A stretch of 45,118 bases of DNA from Niallia endozanthoxylica (GCF_008710145.1 NZ_VYKL01000046.1:1-45118); one strand, 5' to 3'. Positions 8,427-17,474 are shown, numbered from the stretch's first letter. A program made the numbers and translations. The notes: generated by a model from the sequence alone, not told the origin.

Positions 8427-9344
8427 ATGAATGCAATGAAAATATATTTGATGTTAGTTGGCTTGATGATTGTCTGGGGCTTCAATGTGTCCATGGTAAA
8501 AACCATCGTGGAAAACTGGGCTCCGATTACCATTACGTCTTTGCGGATTTTTACTGCATCGCTAGTAGTATTCTTTATGCTCGGCATTACGCGCAATATC
8601 CGCTTACCAGCTAAAAAAGAATGGATATACATAGCGTTAGGCTCCCTGTTAAGTGTCGTCCTCCACCATTATTTTCTAGCTGACGGCTTGTCGAAAACAT
8701 CCGCTGCGAATGCAGGCTTGATTCTCGGAATGGGGCCTCTGTTAACCGTTGTTTTATCGATGATTTTTTTAAAAAAAAGGCCGACAGCACTGACGTTAGT
8801 AGGATTCTTCCTTGGCGGTATCGGAGTGTCAATTACTGTTTTATTTGGAACAGGCACCATTCGTTCTATTAATATAGGTGATTGGGATATCTTTATGGCT
8901 ATTTTATCTCAGGCGATTAGTTTTCTCATTATTAATAAAGTCTCCAAAACAATGAATCCGGTTCTATTTACAGGTTATATGTTATTTTTCGGCTCGATGA
9001 TTCTGTTTCTCATCAGCGTAGTACTTGAACCGAACGGATTAGCCACCATTACAAAAGCAGCTCCGTCCCTATGGATTGTCTTCCTTCTTTCAGCTGTTTT
9101 TGGCACCGGAGTTGGGCACGCGGTCTATAATTATTGCATCAGCCAGGTGGGACCAGCGGAAGCTTCGATTTTCTTGAACTTAAATACTTTCTTCTCTATA
9201 GTAGGAGCCGCTTTATTCCTAAACGAGGCAATCGTTCCCGCTCACTATGCCGGATTAGTACTTATTGTATCTGGAGTACTCCTTGGATCAGGAACACTAG
9301 AAGCATGGATCTCACAACGAAGAAATAAACAGCTGCAGATATAA
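8427..9344 (+). CDS. EamA/DMT-superfamily transporter
   Basis: A 305-residue integral membrane protein with ten predicted helices in two EamA repeats, the drug/metabolite transporter architecture. The first helix carries the common WGFNVSMVK-type segment and the second repeat begins near residue 150. Such proteins export amino acids, purines or other metabolites; the substrate cannot be read here. No well-spaced AGGAGG site is seen; the weak GAAAGG at about 8407 is the only candidate, and a second ATG follows at 8436. A long palindromic terminator follows. Confidence 0.85.
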   Translation: MNAMKIYLMLVGLMIVWGFNVSMVKTIVENWAPITITSLRIFTASLVVFFMLGITRNIRLPAKKEWIYIALGSLLSVVLHHYFLADGLSKTSAANAGLILGMGPLLTVVLSMIFLKKRPTALTLVGFFLGGIGVSITVLFGTGTIRSINIGDWDIFMAILSQAISFLIINKVSKTMNPVLFTGYMLFFGSMILFLISVVLEPNGLATITKAAPSLWIVFLLSAVFGTGVGHAVYNYCISQVGPAEASIFLNLNTFFSIVGAALFLNEAIVPAHYAGLVLIVSGVLLGSGTLEAWISQRRNKQLQI

Positions 9345-9352
9345 ATAATGAT

Positions 9353-9407
9353 GTCAGGCACCCTAAAAAGACAAAACGCTAGAAAATGTCTTTTTGCGGT
9401 GCCTGAC
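9353..9407. terminator. long hairpin, GTCAGGCACC-type palindrome
   Basis: GTCAGGCACC (9353-9362) pairs with GGTGCCTGAC (9398-9407), and inside it AAAAAGACA pairs with TGTCTTTTT. It follows the EamA gene and looks like a dispersed palindromic repeat used as a terminator. This motif type is common in Bacillaceae intergenic regions. Confidence 0.6.
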
Positions 9408-9501
9408 ACCACTTTTAACGATAAACCTTTCTTCATGTACAGACACCTGCCTTATTTTCCGGGCATAGGATAGAGCAAGTCTATTTGTAAGAGGTGGTTG
9501 T

Positions 9502-11264
9502 ATGGGGTTTTCTCTTCCGACCGTGTTAACCGGACCGTTAATTCGCAGAGTGGAGCCGACTCAAATTTTTATTTGGATTGCAACAAGCTCTCGTTTTCGG
9601 ATCCACGCCGAGCTTTTTCTTATGAAAAGGAACGAAGGAAACTGGACAGAGCAGTACCTCCACACTCACAGTAACACCGAGACCATTCAATTTGGAAAGA
9701 GGTTATTTATAGTTACCCCTGCTCAAGGACCGTTTCCACAGGATCAATTACTGGGCTATAATCTGTTTTTCAACAGCCATAAAGAATCCTTTCACCTTGG
9801 GGACCTTGGATGGCTTTCCCCCAACCACTCCAATTCCATTGTTTATGGTGATTTAACCTATCCTACCTTTTTCATGAACAGCTCTGAAAAACCTTGCAGA
9901 CTGCTTTACGGATCCTGCCGCAAGCTTCATGGAAAAGGTGAAGATACTCTTGCTCTTGGCGATGATCAGATAAGCCAGCAGTATGACCATATCGAAGATC
10001 GGCCAGGCTCTCTATTTTTACTGGGAGATCAAATATACGCTGACGACGTTCCTGATCCAATCATTCGTGTCATTTCCCAATTGGGTGAACAATTAATAGG
10101 ACAAAAGGAACAGCTTGAGCCGTTAGACAGTCATTTAAACGACGAACCACTCCGCACCTCCATTCACCAAATAAACGGCAGGCAGTTTATCATGGAAAAT
10201 CTTTGTCATTTTACTTCATCTTCAGCCGCTAATCATCTCATTGAATTCGGTGAGTATGCTGTGATGTACTTACTCGCGTGGAGTCCGGCGCTCTGGGAGT
10301 CCTCCTATGAACAGGGTTTATTCGAATCATTCGAGGAAGCCCTTGAAAACAACCATATCCATCTTCATTTTCAAGCCCATCACCCGTTCACAAAGAAGCA
10401 GCAGCAGGTCATCAAACAACTTAAAGATCGCTACAATGAACAACAGGAACTGTTAACAACGATTCAGTATTCTTTATATAAGGTTCGAAGGCTGCTAGCA
10501 AATATCCCTTCCTACATGATTTTTGATGATCATGATATAACTGATGATTGGAATATCTCAAGTACCTGGAGAAAAAATGTGGAGCAAGCACCACTTGGCA
10601 AACATGTGGTTGCCAACGGCTTGTCCGCTTATTGGGCGTTTCAAGGCTGGGGCAATGACCCCGATGCATTTGGTCCTGAGTTTATTTCCATCATGAACAA
10701 CTACTTTCACGGCCTTAGAAAAGGGGATATGCATAACTATCATAATCATTGGATAGAACTTCTATGGAAGGAACAGCAATGGCACTTTATTACACCAACC
10801 ATCCCGACTGCCGTTGTTCTCGATACCCGAACAAAGCGGGATTATGCTCTTCAACCAAAGCCTGTAAGCTTGGGAAGAATCATTGAGGATACTCCCCAGC
10901 CCCCTCAGCTAATCAATCAAAGAGAATGGCAGCAGGTGACCAAGCAGCTGTATGACAGCGGATGGAGGGCCGGTCGTCCACTTATCGTTGTTTCCGCTCC
11001 TCCTGTCTACGGCATGGGTCTAATCGAAACCTTTTTACATGATTATGTGTATCCCCTAAGGTTACTAGGGATGAAAACCCAGACTACCTTTGATTTTGAG
11101 GCTTGGAAATATAACGGCAGAGGCTTTACCAACTTCCTTGAGCAGGCAGCAAATTGGGGGCCGAGTGAATGTATCATTCTATCAGGCGATGTCCATTACG
11201 GCTCATCTGTCTTTTCGACCGTGACCTTCTCTGACAGCCGTGAACTGAAGGTAAAACAATTTAC
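9502..11264 (+). pseudogene. PhoD-like metallophosphatase, N-terminal part, interrupted by an IS
   Basis: 587 codons of an alkaline phosphatase D-like phosphatase. Family metal-site motifs are present: YGSCRK, LLGDQIYADD, FDDHDITDDW and ILSGDVHYGS. The family hydrolyses phosphodiesters or phosphomonoesters with a Fe/Ca-type centre; no signal peptide is seen here. The frame runs on to 11325, but its last 20 codons come from the left end of the inserted element and are unlike the family. The true C-terminus continues at 12791-13103: joining 9502-11264 to 12791-13103 gives 2,076 bp, one open frame of 691 codons plus stop. The product made now lacks about 100 C-terminal residues. Confidence 0.85.
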
Positions 11265-12790
11265 AGAACTCCCGAACGAGAAAGCCCACGGCTTTAGTCG
11301 TGAGATGAGAGTGAGGTCAAACTAGGCGTGTCGATTGACAGGTTGATCGTTTGACCTTTTTTAATTTTTATTAAAATAACGCTAAAAAAAGAACCTATGT
11401 TCTGTTATAATGGTAATAGGCAATAAAAAGGAAGGGAGGGAATGAATTGGAGATTTTTCATAAGGGATATAAATTCCGATTATATCCGACGAAAGAACAG
11501 GCAGCTTTGATTAACAAAACGATTGGCTGCTGTCGGTATGTGTTCAACTGGGCATTAGGTCAACAATACGATAAAAATGCTTATTGGTACATCGTGGAGG
11601 AAATGGTTCAAAACGGGCAGTTAAATCAGAATCTTTGGAAATCTGAATTTTATCATGCAGCCAAACAACAAAAAGAATTAACCGGTCTGAAAAAAGAGAT
11701 TCAATGGTTGAATGAAGTAGATTCAACTGCTTTGCAAAATTCTCTTCAACATCTAGGGAGTGCCTTCAAAAGCTATTATGAGAAGACAAAGGCAAAGCCT
11801 AAATTTAAAAGCAAAAGGAATGAAATTCAGTCCTATAAATCAAAATGTAACTATGGAAAGTCAGGAGCGACCATTCGTATTGAAAAAGAAGGTTATCTTC
11901 GCCTGCCGAAATTAGGTCTTGTCAAGTTCTCTAAAAGTAAAGAAGTGAAAGGTAAAATCCTTTCGGCTACGGTACGCAGAGCCCCTTCCGGTAAGTATTT
12001 TGTGTCGTTGTTGACCGAACAAGAGGTTCAATCGGTCCAACGATCGATGTTCGAAGTAGGGATTGATGTCGGGCTGAAGGTGTTTGCGACCCTTTCAGAT
12101 GGCACGAAAATTAAAAATCCGAAATGGTTCCAAAAAACGGAGGAAAAGTTGGCGAAGGCTCAACGTATCCTTTCAAGAAGAAAAAAAGGCGGTTCAAACT
12201 GGTACAAGCAAAAGAAAAAGGTAGCTAGAATTCATGAAAAGATCGTGAATCAACGAAATGATTTTTTGCACAAGGTATCTACTTCGCTTGTGAACGAAAA
12301 CCAAGTCATTTGCATGGAGAACCTGCGTGTAAAAAATATGTTAAAGAACGGAAAACTAGCCAAAGCCATATCAGAAGTATCCTGGTCAGAGTTTCGTAGA
12401 ATGTTAGAGTATAAATGTGAATGGTATGGCAAGCAGCTGAGTGTAGTTGGGGCCCATTTTCCCAGTTCCCAAATATGTTCAAGTTGTGGAGCAAAAAATA
12501 AAAAAGTAAAAGATTTATCGGTACGTATATGGACATGTTCGTGCGGTGCTACACATGATCGAGACGAAAACGCTGCGAAGAACATTTTCCAAGAAGGGAA
12601 ACGCCTTCTAACCGTCGGACAGACGGGGCTAGCCTAATGGTTGCTAGACAGCGTTTTAAAGCAACCCTTTTGAGTCAAAAGATTCAAACGACATAGGAAA
12701 ACTTATGGCTTAAGGAGCTTTGTTGAGAAACAAGGTGACTTAACGCAAGTGGGGTTAAGAATCCCACTGCTTTAGCTGTGGGAGTGTCAA
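11265..12790 (+). mobile_element. IS200/IS605-type element carrying only tnpB (IS1341-like)
   Basis: 1,526 bp with no terminal inverted repeats and no target duplication, as is usual for single-strand IS200/IS605 elements. The left end follows TTTAC (11260-11264). Both ends carry a similar hairpin: CCCACGGCTTTAGTCGTGAG near the left end (about 11285-11304) and CCCACTGCTTTAGCTGTGGG near the right end (12763-12782), 8 nt before the boundary. There is no tnpA, so movement would need a Y1 transposase supplied elsewhere. The boundaries can slide by 1 nt because A residues occur at both junctions. Confidence 0.9.
11447..12637 (+). CDS. tnpB: RNA-guided nuclease TnpB (IS200/IS605 family)
   Basis: A 396-residue TnpB, the ancestor group of Cas12 nucleases. 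Seen: an N-terminal domain opening KGYKFRLYPTKEQ; RuvC residues Asp207 (GIDVGLK), Glu291 (MENL) and Asp371/373 (HDRDENAA); and a zinc ribbon with Cys344, Cys347, Cys364 and Cys366. All catalytic residues are intact and the length is normal, so it could be active. The start is TTG with GGGAGGG 6 nt upstream; the ATG at 11442 is out of frame. Known TnpB proteins cut DNA next to a short motif matching the element's insertion site, helping retain the element after excision. Confidence 0.93.
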   Translation: MEIFHKGYKFRLYPTKEQAALINKTIGCCRYVFNWALGQQYDKNAYWYIVEEMVQNGQLNQNLWKSEFYHAAKQQKELTGLKKEIQWLNEVDSTALQNSLQHLGSAFKSYYEKTKAKPKFKSKRNEIQSYKSKCNYGKSGATIRIEKEGYLRLPKLGLVKFSKSKEVKGKILSATVRRAPSGKYFVSLLTEQEVQSVQRSMFEVGIDVGLKVFATLSDGTKIKNPKWFQKTEEKLAKAQRILSRRKKGGSNWYKQKKKVARIHEKIVNQRNDFLHKVSTSLVNENQVICMENLRVKNMLKNGKLAKAISEVSWSEFRRMLEYKCEWYGKQLSVVGAHFPSSQICSSCGAKNKKVKDLSVRIWTCSCGATHDRDENAAKNIFQEGKRLLTVGQTGLA

Positions 12791-12806
12791 ATCCAGTCCG
12801 TTAAAA
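12640..12806 (+). ncRNA. predicted omega (reRNA) guide RNA at the right end
   Basis: In characterised TnpB loci the guide RNA is made from the 3' part of tnpB and the right end, and its guide is the flanking sequence just outside the element. Here the region has stacked hairpins (CTTTGTT/AACAAGG, TTAAC/GTTAA and CCCAC/GTGGG at 12763-12782) and ends at GTGTCAA (12784-12790). The guide would then begin ATCCAGTCCG at 12791. The 5' end is not known and may lie inside tnpB. Confidence 0.55.
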
Positions 12807-13103
12807 AATATGAGCTTTTCAGATATTTGGGGCTCGCTTTTAAAATTAGCTATTGAAGTGAACATTTTAAAAAGAAAAAATAAGGATATCCTTCGGTACT
12901 GTGATCCTTCTTATCATATCCAGACGGTTGAAAAAGAAGAGGCAGTAAGAAAACCTTACCTATGGAAAGATCTGCTTCGCTACAAGCCGGTTAACAAAGA
13001 TTATATTATTGAAACAGAGAATCATCTCAGCATGCTTTCCCTTACTGCCGAAGGTATCGAAAATAAGCGTTGGAAAAAGGTGAAAGACGCCTCAAGGATT
13101 TAG
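12791..13103 (+). pseudogene. C-terminal part of the interrupted PhoD-like phosphatase
   Basis: About 103 codons continuing the phosphatase frame directly after the element. They read SSPLKNMSFSDIWGSLL, which follows on from the broken KVKQFT end at 11264. An internal ATG at 12810 could begin a 97-residue ORF, but no ribosome binding site precedes it. The fragment holds none of the metal ligands and is unlikely to act alone. Confidence 0.85.
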
Positions 13104-13127
13104 TTCTATGAGACGTCTTTTTCTTTT
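13083..13127 (+). terminator. intrinsic terminator
   Basis: AAAGACG and CTCA pair with TGAG and CGTCTTT, followed by T residues. It overlaps the end of the phosphatase fragment and is the original terminator of that gene. The following 290 bp (13128-13424) show nothing clear. Confidence 0.75.
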
Positions 13128-13424
13128 TGGATAAAATCCCCAGTCTACTCAACATACAGAGTCTTATTCACGCATATTAGTTAAAGGAATATTGTTTCCT
13201 CGTACGGGCTATGTTGGCCTTCCAAAGTAGAAAATGTTTTTTTGAAAATTTTGTTAAAAATCATTGTTGCTGGAAGAGCCATGTTGTACAGTATTCATAT
13301 GTTTGATTTAGAAGAATTCACGGGAACGTACACCACAGATCATTTCTTACATAAAGACTTTGTCTAAAAACGTCCTTATGCAAGAAACACCGTCTGCAGG
13401 AATTCTAAACAGGAGATGATGGAG

Positions 13425-14657
13425 ATGAAATCAGCACCTATATCTAACTCTGAAAGGATTGTGACGATTGACATTATTCGGGGTTTTGCACTTCTCGGGA
13501 TATTTCTAGTCAACATGCCAGCCTTCCATTCCCCGGCGTTTATGGTCAGTTATCCGGACTATTCCGGCGTGAATTACTGGCTTGACTTGCTATTTCAAAT
13601 GTTTGTCCAAACAAAGTTCTATACCATTTTTTCCTTTTTATTTGGTCTCGGCTTTTACATATTTATGAGCCGTGCTGAACAAAAGGGGCTAAAAATTAAC
13701 CGATTGTTTTCAAGACGGCTGTTCGCACTATTATTATTCGGCGCCCTGCACATCGTTTTTCTTTGGTATGGCGACATCCTGCATACCTACGCGATTACCG
13801 GCTTTCTTCTGCTTCTTTTTTATAAAAGAAAGCCAAAGACACTCTTGATCTGGGCATTTAGCTTATTGTTTATTTTCCATGCTCTGATTTCCGCACCGTT
13901 TCTGATACCTGCCACAGAGATGGAATCAATTGCCGCGGGACTTGACCAAGAGGAAGCCGCTAAGCTTGGAGAATACGTGGATATGTATGAAAACGCACCC
14001 TATTTAGAATGGGTGTCCTACCGCCTGCAAACAGAAATGGGTCGGCTTTTAGCCAATCTTCCTTTTGCTCTGTTCAACATTTTGGCGTTGTTTTTATTCG
14101 GGTTGTATGCTGGAAAAAGGGGTGTGTTCAAGGATGTTTCCGCGCATCTGCCAATGATTAAAAAGGTTTGGTGGACGGCGTTAATCTTAAGTATTCCACT
14201 TGTTACATTCTTAGCTCTATATAAAATGGATGTCATTGACGTTGGTGTCTATCAACAAAATGCTATCTACCTGTTCACCAGCCTTAGCGGTTTAACTCTA
14301 TGTTTCTTCTATATATCATCCTTAACACTCATGCTGCGCCGCGAGTTTTGGCAGAGGTTTCTCCGTCCGCTCGGCTACACTGGGCAAATGGCCTTAACGA
14401 ATTATCTGTTACAAACATTTATCTCCGTGGGGATTTTCTTAGGTCTAAATTTTTACGGCAAAGTCAGCCTAGCGACTGGAACGCTTATCTGTCTAGTAAT
14501 CTATGCGGCTCAAACTCTGTTCAGCTATGTATGGATGAAAAACTTTCGCTTTGGTCCGTTTGAATGGCTGTGGCGGACGATGACGTACGGATATATTCAG
14601 TCCATGAAAAAAGAAGAGAAGTTGAGCAACTCCAATAGACAAGATACAGGTGTTTAA
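13425..14657 (+). CDS. DUF418-family integral membrane protein (YeiB-like)
   Basis: A 410-residue polytopic protein with about nine or ten hydrophobic helices. The N-terminal RIVTIDIIRGFALLGIFLVN segment and the C-terminal region with QMALTNYLLQT and FRFGPFEWLWRTMTYG are typical of DUF418. The function of the family is unknown; a transport or acyl-transfer role is only speculation. In-frame ATGs occur at 13416, 13419 and 13425. AGGAG at 13411-13415 is properly spaced only from the last, which is used. Confidence 0.85.
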   Translation: MKSAPISNSERIVTIDIIRGFALLGIFLVNMPAFHSPAFMVSYPDYSGVNYWLDLLFQMFVQTKFYTIFSFLFGLGFYIFMSRAEQKGLKINRLFSRRLFALLLFGALHIVFLWYGDILHTYAITGFLLLLFYKRKPKTLLIWAFSLLFIFHALISAPFLIPATEMESIAAGLDQEEAAKLGEYVDMYENAPYLEWVSYRLQTEMGRLLANLPFALFNILALFLFGLYAGKRGVFKDVSAHLPMIKKVWWTALILSIPLVTFLALYKMDVIDVGVYQQNAIYLFTSLSGLTLCFFYISSLTLMLRREFWQRFLRPLGYTGQMALTNYLLQTFISVGIFLGLNFYGKVSLATGTLICLVIYAAQTLFSYVWMKNFRFGPFEWLWRTMTYGYIQSMKKEEKLSNSNRQDTGV

Positions 14658-14691
14658 ATAGGAAATAGGTTATCTATCCTCCAAAGGAAAC

Positions 14692-14736
14692 TTGTGGTAT
14701 GATCCATTTAATTTTATACTTACTATTATAATAGTA
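14692..14736 (+). promoter_or_regulatory. sigma-A promoter with palindrome over the start site
   Basis: TTGTGG (14692-14697), a 17-nt spacer and TATACT (14715-14720) give a good sigma-A promoter. Immediately after it, TACTATTATAATAGTA (14721-14736) is a perfect 16-bp palindrome that would cover +1, a natural repressor position. The bound protein is unknown. Confidence 0.5.
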
Positions 14737-14762
14737 GTTATTGTTTAATACGGAGGGAAAAC

Positions 14763-15026
14763 ATGCATAAATACAGACGCCGCAATACACCAGCCTTCAC
14801 CATTTTGTCTTATTTTACACTGATTGCTGGTATTCTATTATTTTGTATCGGACTCTACAATGAGGATTCACTTGAATTAAACGAAAAAGGTTATTATCTT
14901 GCCGTTATGATTCTAGTTGCCGTTGGTGCGATCCTAACGCAAAAGGTGACAAGAGATAATTATGAAGATGCTGAAATTATGGCTGAGCTTGAAAGAAAAC
15001 AAAATCAGTCTGCTAAGCTGGATTAA
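14763..15026 (+). CDS. YiaA/YiaB two-helix domain protein
   Basis: An 87-residue inner membrane protein with two helices (about 13-32 and 45-62). The loop ELNEKGYYL and the QKVTRD after the second helix match the YiaAB two-helix family, whose function is unknown. A GGAGGG site lies just before the ATG. A terminator follows, so this is a single-gene unit with its own promoter. Confidence 0.8.
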   Translation: MHKYRRRNTPAFTILSYFTLIAGILLFCIGLYNEDSLELNEKGYYLAVMILVAVGAILTQKVTRDNYEDAEIMAELERKQNQSAKLD

Positions 15027-15036
15027 GATTGACCTG

Positions 15037-15083
15037 GGGTGCTAGTCCATACTCTATTGTGAGCCGGGATTAGCGCCTTTTTT
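15037..15083 (+). terminator. intrinsic terminator
   Basis: GGGGTGCTAGTCC pairs with GGGATTAGCGCC (with G-T pairs), followed by six T residues. Confidence 0.75.
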
Positions 15084-15245
15084 GATTCCATTGCACACGA
15101 AGTTCTTTAATTTTTCACGGAATATCCTAGCATATTATATCATCCACCCAGAATAGGATAGGGTTGGGGCCTTTTTCGGCTGACTGACCTTTTTTCGTTC
15201 CCTCCCCAAATATCCAATTGCTCTAATTATTCAGAGGTGAAGATG

Positions 15246-15968
15246 ATGAAAAAACACTATGGTATGATGATGTTATTAGTTCTGTTATTTATTTTAGCTG
15301 GGTGTTCCGATAAAGACACGTCGAGTGAGGATTCAGCAACAGAAGAGGCAGCTGCAGAAAACGTTCAAAATCAAGGAAATGGAACGGAATCATCCCCAAA
15401 GGAATCAACACCTAAAGAAGAGTCTCCTAAACCAACCAATCCGAATAAGGATAAACCTAATGGAGAGATTCAGACTGGCGGAGGCAAACAACCGGCACCT
15501 CCCCCTTCTAGCGAAAAGGATACAGAAAGTGAACATGAAGACCCTGCCGTTCCTGCTATTCTCCCTTCTGCTTCGTCCCAAGAAGGACCTTCAGAGCTAG
15601 AAGAGCAGCAAATGATGATGTTGATGGATGAATATATGGCTAACTATCCATTAGCTGTTAATGAGGGTGCCTTTATTTATATTATGCATTTAATTGACCC
15701 AGAGAGCATCTTTTATCATGACCAGGCAGACTACGTGCTGGAAACATATAACCGAAATATTAAAGAGAGCCTGCTTTATTATGACATTGGAAGCATCACA
15801 CCGGTTGGAGAAGATACGTATCAGATTACAGTACAAGAGTCATTTGCTGTCTATTTCGGAAATGAGGATAGAGAACAAGTCATGGACTTTGAAAATATCT
15901 ATACGGTAAAAAAATTCGAGTATGGTGTATTTTTAATTACGGATTTGCAGGTCACATCTTTAATCTGA
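15246..15968 (+). CDS. lipoprotein with disordered linker and possible NTF2-like domain
   Basis: A 240-residue predicted lipoprotein: a short signal peptide ends in the lipobox LAGC, so Cys20 would be lipid-modified. A low-complexity region rich in Glu, Pro, Ser and Lys runs to about residue 120. The C-terminal 115 residues (from about MDEYMANYPLAVNEG) mix helices and strands in the manner of NTF2-like domains found in TcaA/YvbJ-type proteins; that match is from memory and tentative. GTG at 15237 and ATG at 15243 are alternative starts; the GAGGTG site favours 15246. Confidence 0.75.
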   Translation: MKKHYGMMMLLVLLFILAGCSDKDTSSEDSATEEAAAENVQNQGNGTESSPKESTPKEESPKPTNPNKDKPNGEIQTGGGKQPAPPPSSEKDTESEHEDPAVPAILPSASSQEGPSELEEQQMMMLMDEYMANYPLAVNEGAFIYIMHLIDPESIFYHDQADYVLETYNRNIKESLLYYDIGSITPVGEDTYQITVQESFAVYFGNEDREQVMDFENIYTVKKFEYGVFLITDLQVTSLI

Positions 15969-16053
15969 GGTTTGAAAACTGGTGAGGTTCCGAAGGATTC
16001 AAAACATCGTTGCGAAGGCATTCGCAATACTGTTCCGAAACCTTCGAAACCTC
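15967..16053. repeat. nested palindrome after the lipoprotein gene
   Basis: GAGGTTT (15967) pairs with AAACCTC (16047). Inside are GAGGTTCCGAAGG/CCTTCGAAACCTC-type complementarity and the hairpin GTTGCGAA/TTCGCAAT, so the whole can fold as a branched structure. It may serve as the 3' end of the lipoprotein transcript. Confidence 0.5.
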
Positions 16054-16072
16054 TTAAACCTGCTTTTTATCA

Positions 16073-16111
16073 AAAAGAGAGAGATTCCTCATAACGAAGA
16101 ATCTCCCTTTT
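16073..16111 (-). terminator. intrinsic terminator for the dioxygenase gene
   Basis: GAGATTC pairs with GAATCTC, and the minus strand continues into a T-rich run. It lies just past the stop at 16116. Confidence 0.7.
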
Positions 16112-16115
16112 ATGA

Positions 16116-17039
16116 TTAACTAAATACAGAACCGAAGGCTTCATTTAACTGACGGCGGTGATAGAAGATGCCTTGGCCAAGTTTATCCTCTGTCCAAGTA
16201 ATTGTTGGGAAGTCTGAGTACACTGCATATCCTCCAGTATACACTTCGTTGCGGTTACCAGATGGATCAAAGAAATAAATCGTTTGACCTCTTGTGATTC
16301 CGTGTCGAGTCGGTGTTACGTCGATTTCAATCTCATTACGAGAAAGAATATCAGAGGCTTTTAAAATATCGTGCCAGCTTTCTAAATACCAGCCCACATG
16401 GTGTAACTTTCCAACAGGACCTTTGATTATGGCAATATCATGTCCAGTCATGGTTGTTGTAAGCCAAGTAGCGATTAACTGCTCCCCGTCAACAGTCACA
16501 ACTTTTTCCGTTTCTACAAACCCTAGTATATCTTTGAATAATCTTTTTGTATCGACAATGTCATCACCTGACAACAATGCATGGTCAAGTCGATGCGGAG
16601 AAATTCCTCTTAATCCATCTGGCCATGGGTGCGGGTTAAGCCTGCCCGTTGGAACACCAACATAATCAATATCATGATAGAATTCGATTTTATGGCCTGA
16701 TGGAACGTGAACACGAATCGCTTCTCCTTCACCAACACGCGACTTATTGGAAATACGCTCAATCGTACAGCCAAAATCCCCAATTTTCTTTTCTAATGTA
16801 TCTAAAACTTCATTATTTGTCACTTTAAAACCCATATGTTCCATTCCGGCGGAGTCAGACTTTTCTAAGATAACGCTGTGATGATCCCATTCATCCCATG
16901 CTTTTAAATAGACTCTATTTTCGTCACGACCGGTAATGTCTAAACCTAAAACATTTGTATAGTAGTCTACTGATTTTTCAAAATCATGTACTCTTAGCTG
17001 AATACGACCCATTCTTTCAATACCGTTAAAATTCATCAT
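16116..17039 (-). CDS. catechol 2,3-dioxygenase (type I extradiol, VOC family)
   Basis: A 307-residue non-haem Fe(II) dioxygenase that opens catechol-type rings next to the hydroxyls. There are two VOC domains: an N-terminal one (about 5-120) and a catalytic one (about 140-275). The probable iron ligands are the His in HRLDHALL, the His in KLHHVGWYL and the Glu in GNRNEVYTGG, with the conserved Tyr nearby. The start at 17039 is chosen because GGGGAG lies 8 nt upstream; the in-frame GTG at 17048 has none. No other ring-cleavage pathway genes are in the window. A perfect cre box and a pair of palindromes lie in the divergent control region. Confidence 0.9.
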   Translation of the reverse strand: MMNFNGIERMGRIQLRVHDFEKSVDYYTNVLGLDITGRDENRVYLKAWDEWDHHSVILEKSDSAGMEHMGFKVTNNEVLDTLEKKIGDFGCTIERISNKSRVGEGEAIRVHVPSGHKIEFYHDIDYVGVPTGRLNPHPWPDGLRGISPHRLDHALLSGDDIVDTKRLFKDILGFVETEKVVTVDGEQLIATWLTTTMTGHDIAIIKGPVGKLHHVGWYLESWHDILKASDILSRNEIEIDVTPTRHGITRGQTIYFFDPSGNRNEVYTGGYAVYSDFPTITWTEDKLGQGIFYHRRQLNEAFGSVFS

Positions 17040-17184
17040 CCTTAACACTCCCCTTATACATTACTAGAATTCGTTTATTTCATAGATGTTCTATAAAACG
17101 ATGGAACCTTACTCTTGCTGTCTATATGATTGATAAAAAAGGAGATCCTCCCAAATACACCCCATTTATCAATGTGCCTCCCAG

Positions 17185-17215
17185 GTTTATAAACTATGAA
17201 ATAAAGTTTATAAAC
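17185..17215. promoter_or_regulatory. tandem 10-bp palindromes, probable operator
   Basis: GTTTATAAAC occurs at 17185-17194 and again at 17206-17215. The repeats are 21 bp apart, two helical turns, so two dimers could bind the same face of the DNA. They lie between the divergent dioxygenase and reductase genes. The rest of the 435-bp gap shows no gene. Confidence 0.6.
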
Positions 17216-17217
17216 AA

Positions 17218-17233
17218 ATGATAACGCTTACAA
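17218..17233. promoter_or_regulatory. CcpA binding site (cre)
   Basis: ATGATAACGCTTACAA matches the Bacillus cre consensus WTGNNARCGNWWWCAW at every defined position. It begins 3 bp after the palindrome pair and could give carbon catabolite control of one or both divergent genes. Confidence 0.8.
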
Positions 17234-17474
17234 ATAAATTTAACAATGACACAAGATGTCTGAAAAAACGATAAAATTAGACATTATCTGTTGTTTTATT
17301 GACAAAAATCCCCTTTCATTCACCCATCCTTCTTTCTAAAACCACTTGGCACTTAATTGTCACTTTTATAGCATTATTCATCTTGTTCATTCCTTTATAA
17401 TTAAATTGGACTATCTTTATTACCGCTTCTTTTGTGAATAAATTAACATAGATGTTTTTTTAGGAGGGCTCAAC

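Noticed and set aside
12810..13103. An independent 97-residue gene
   Set aside because: It is the in-frame continuation of the interrupted phosphatase and has no ribosome binding site.
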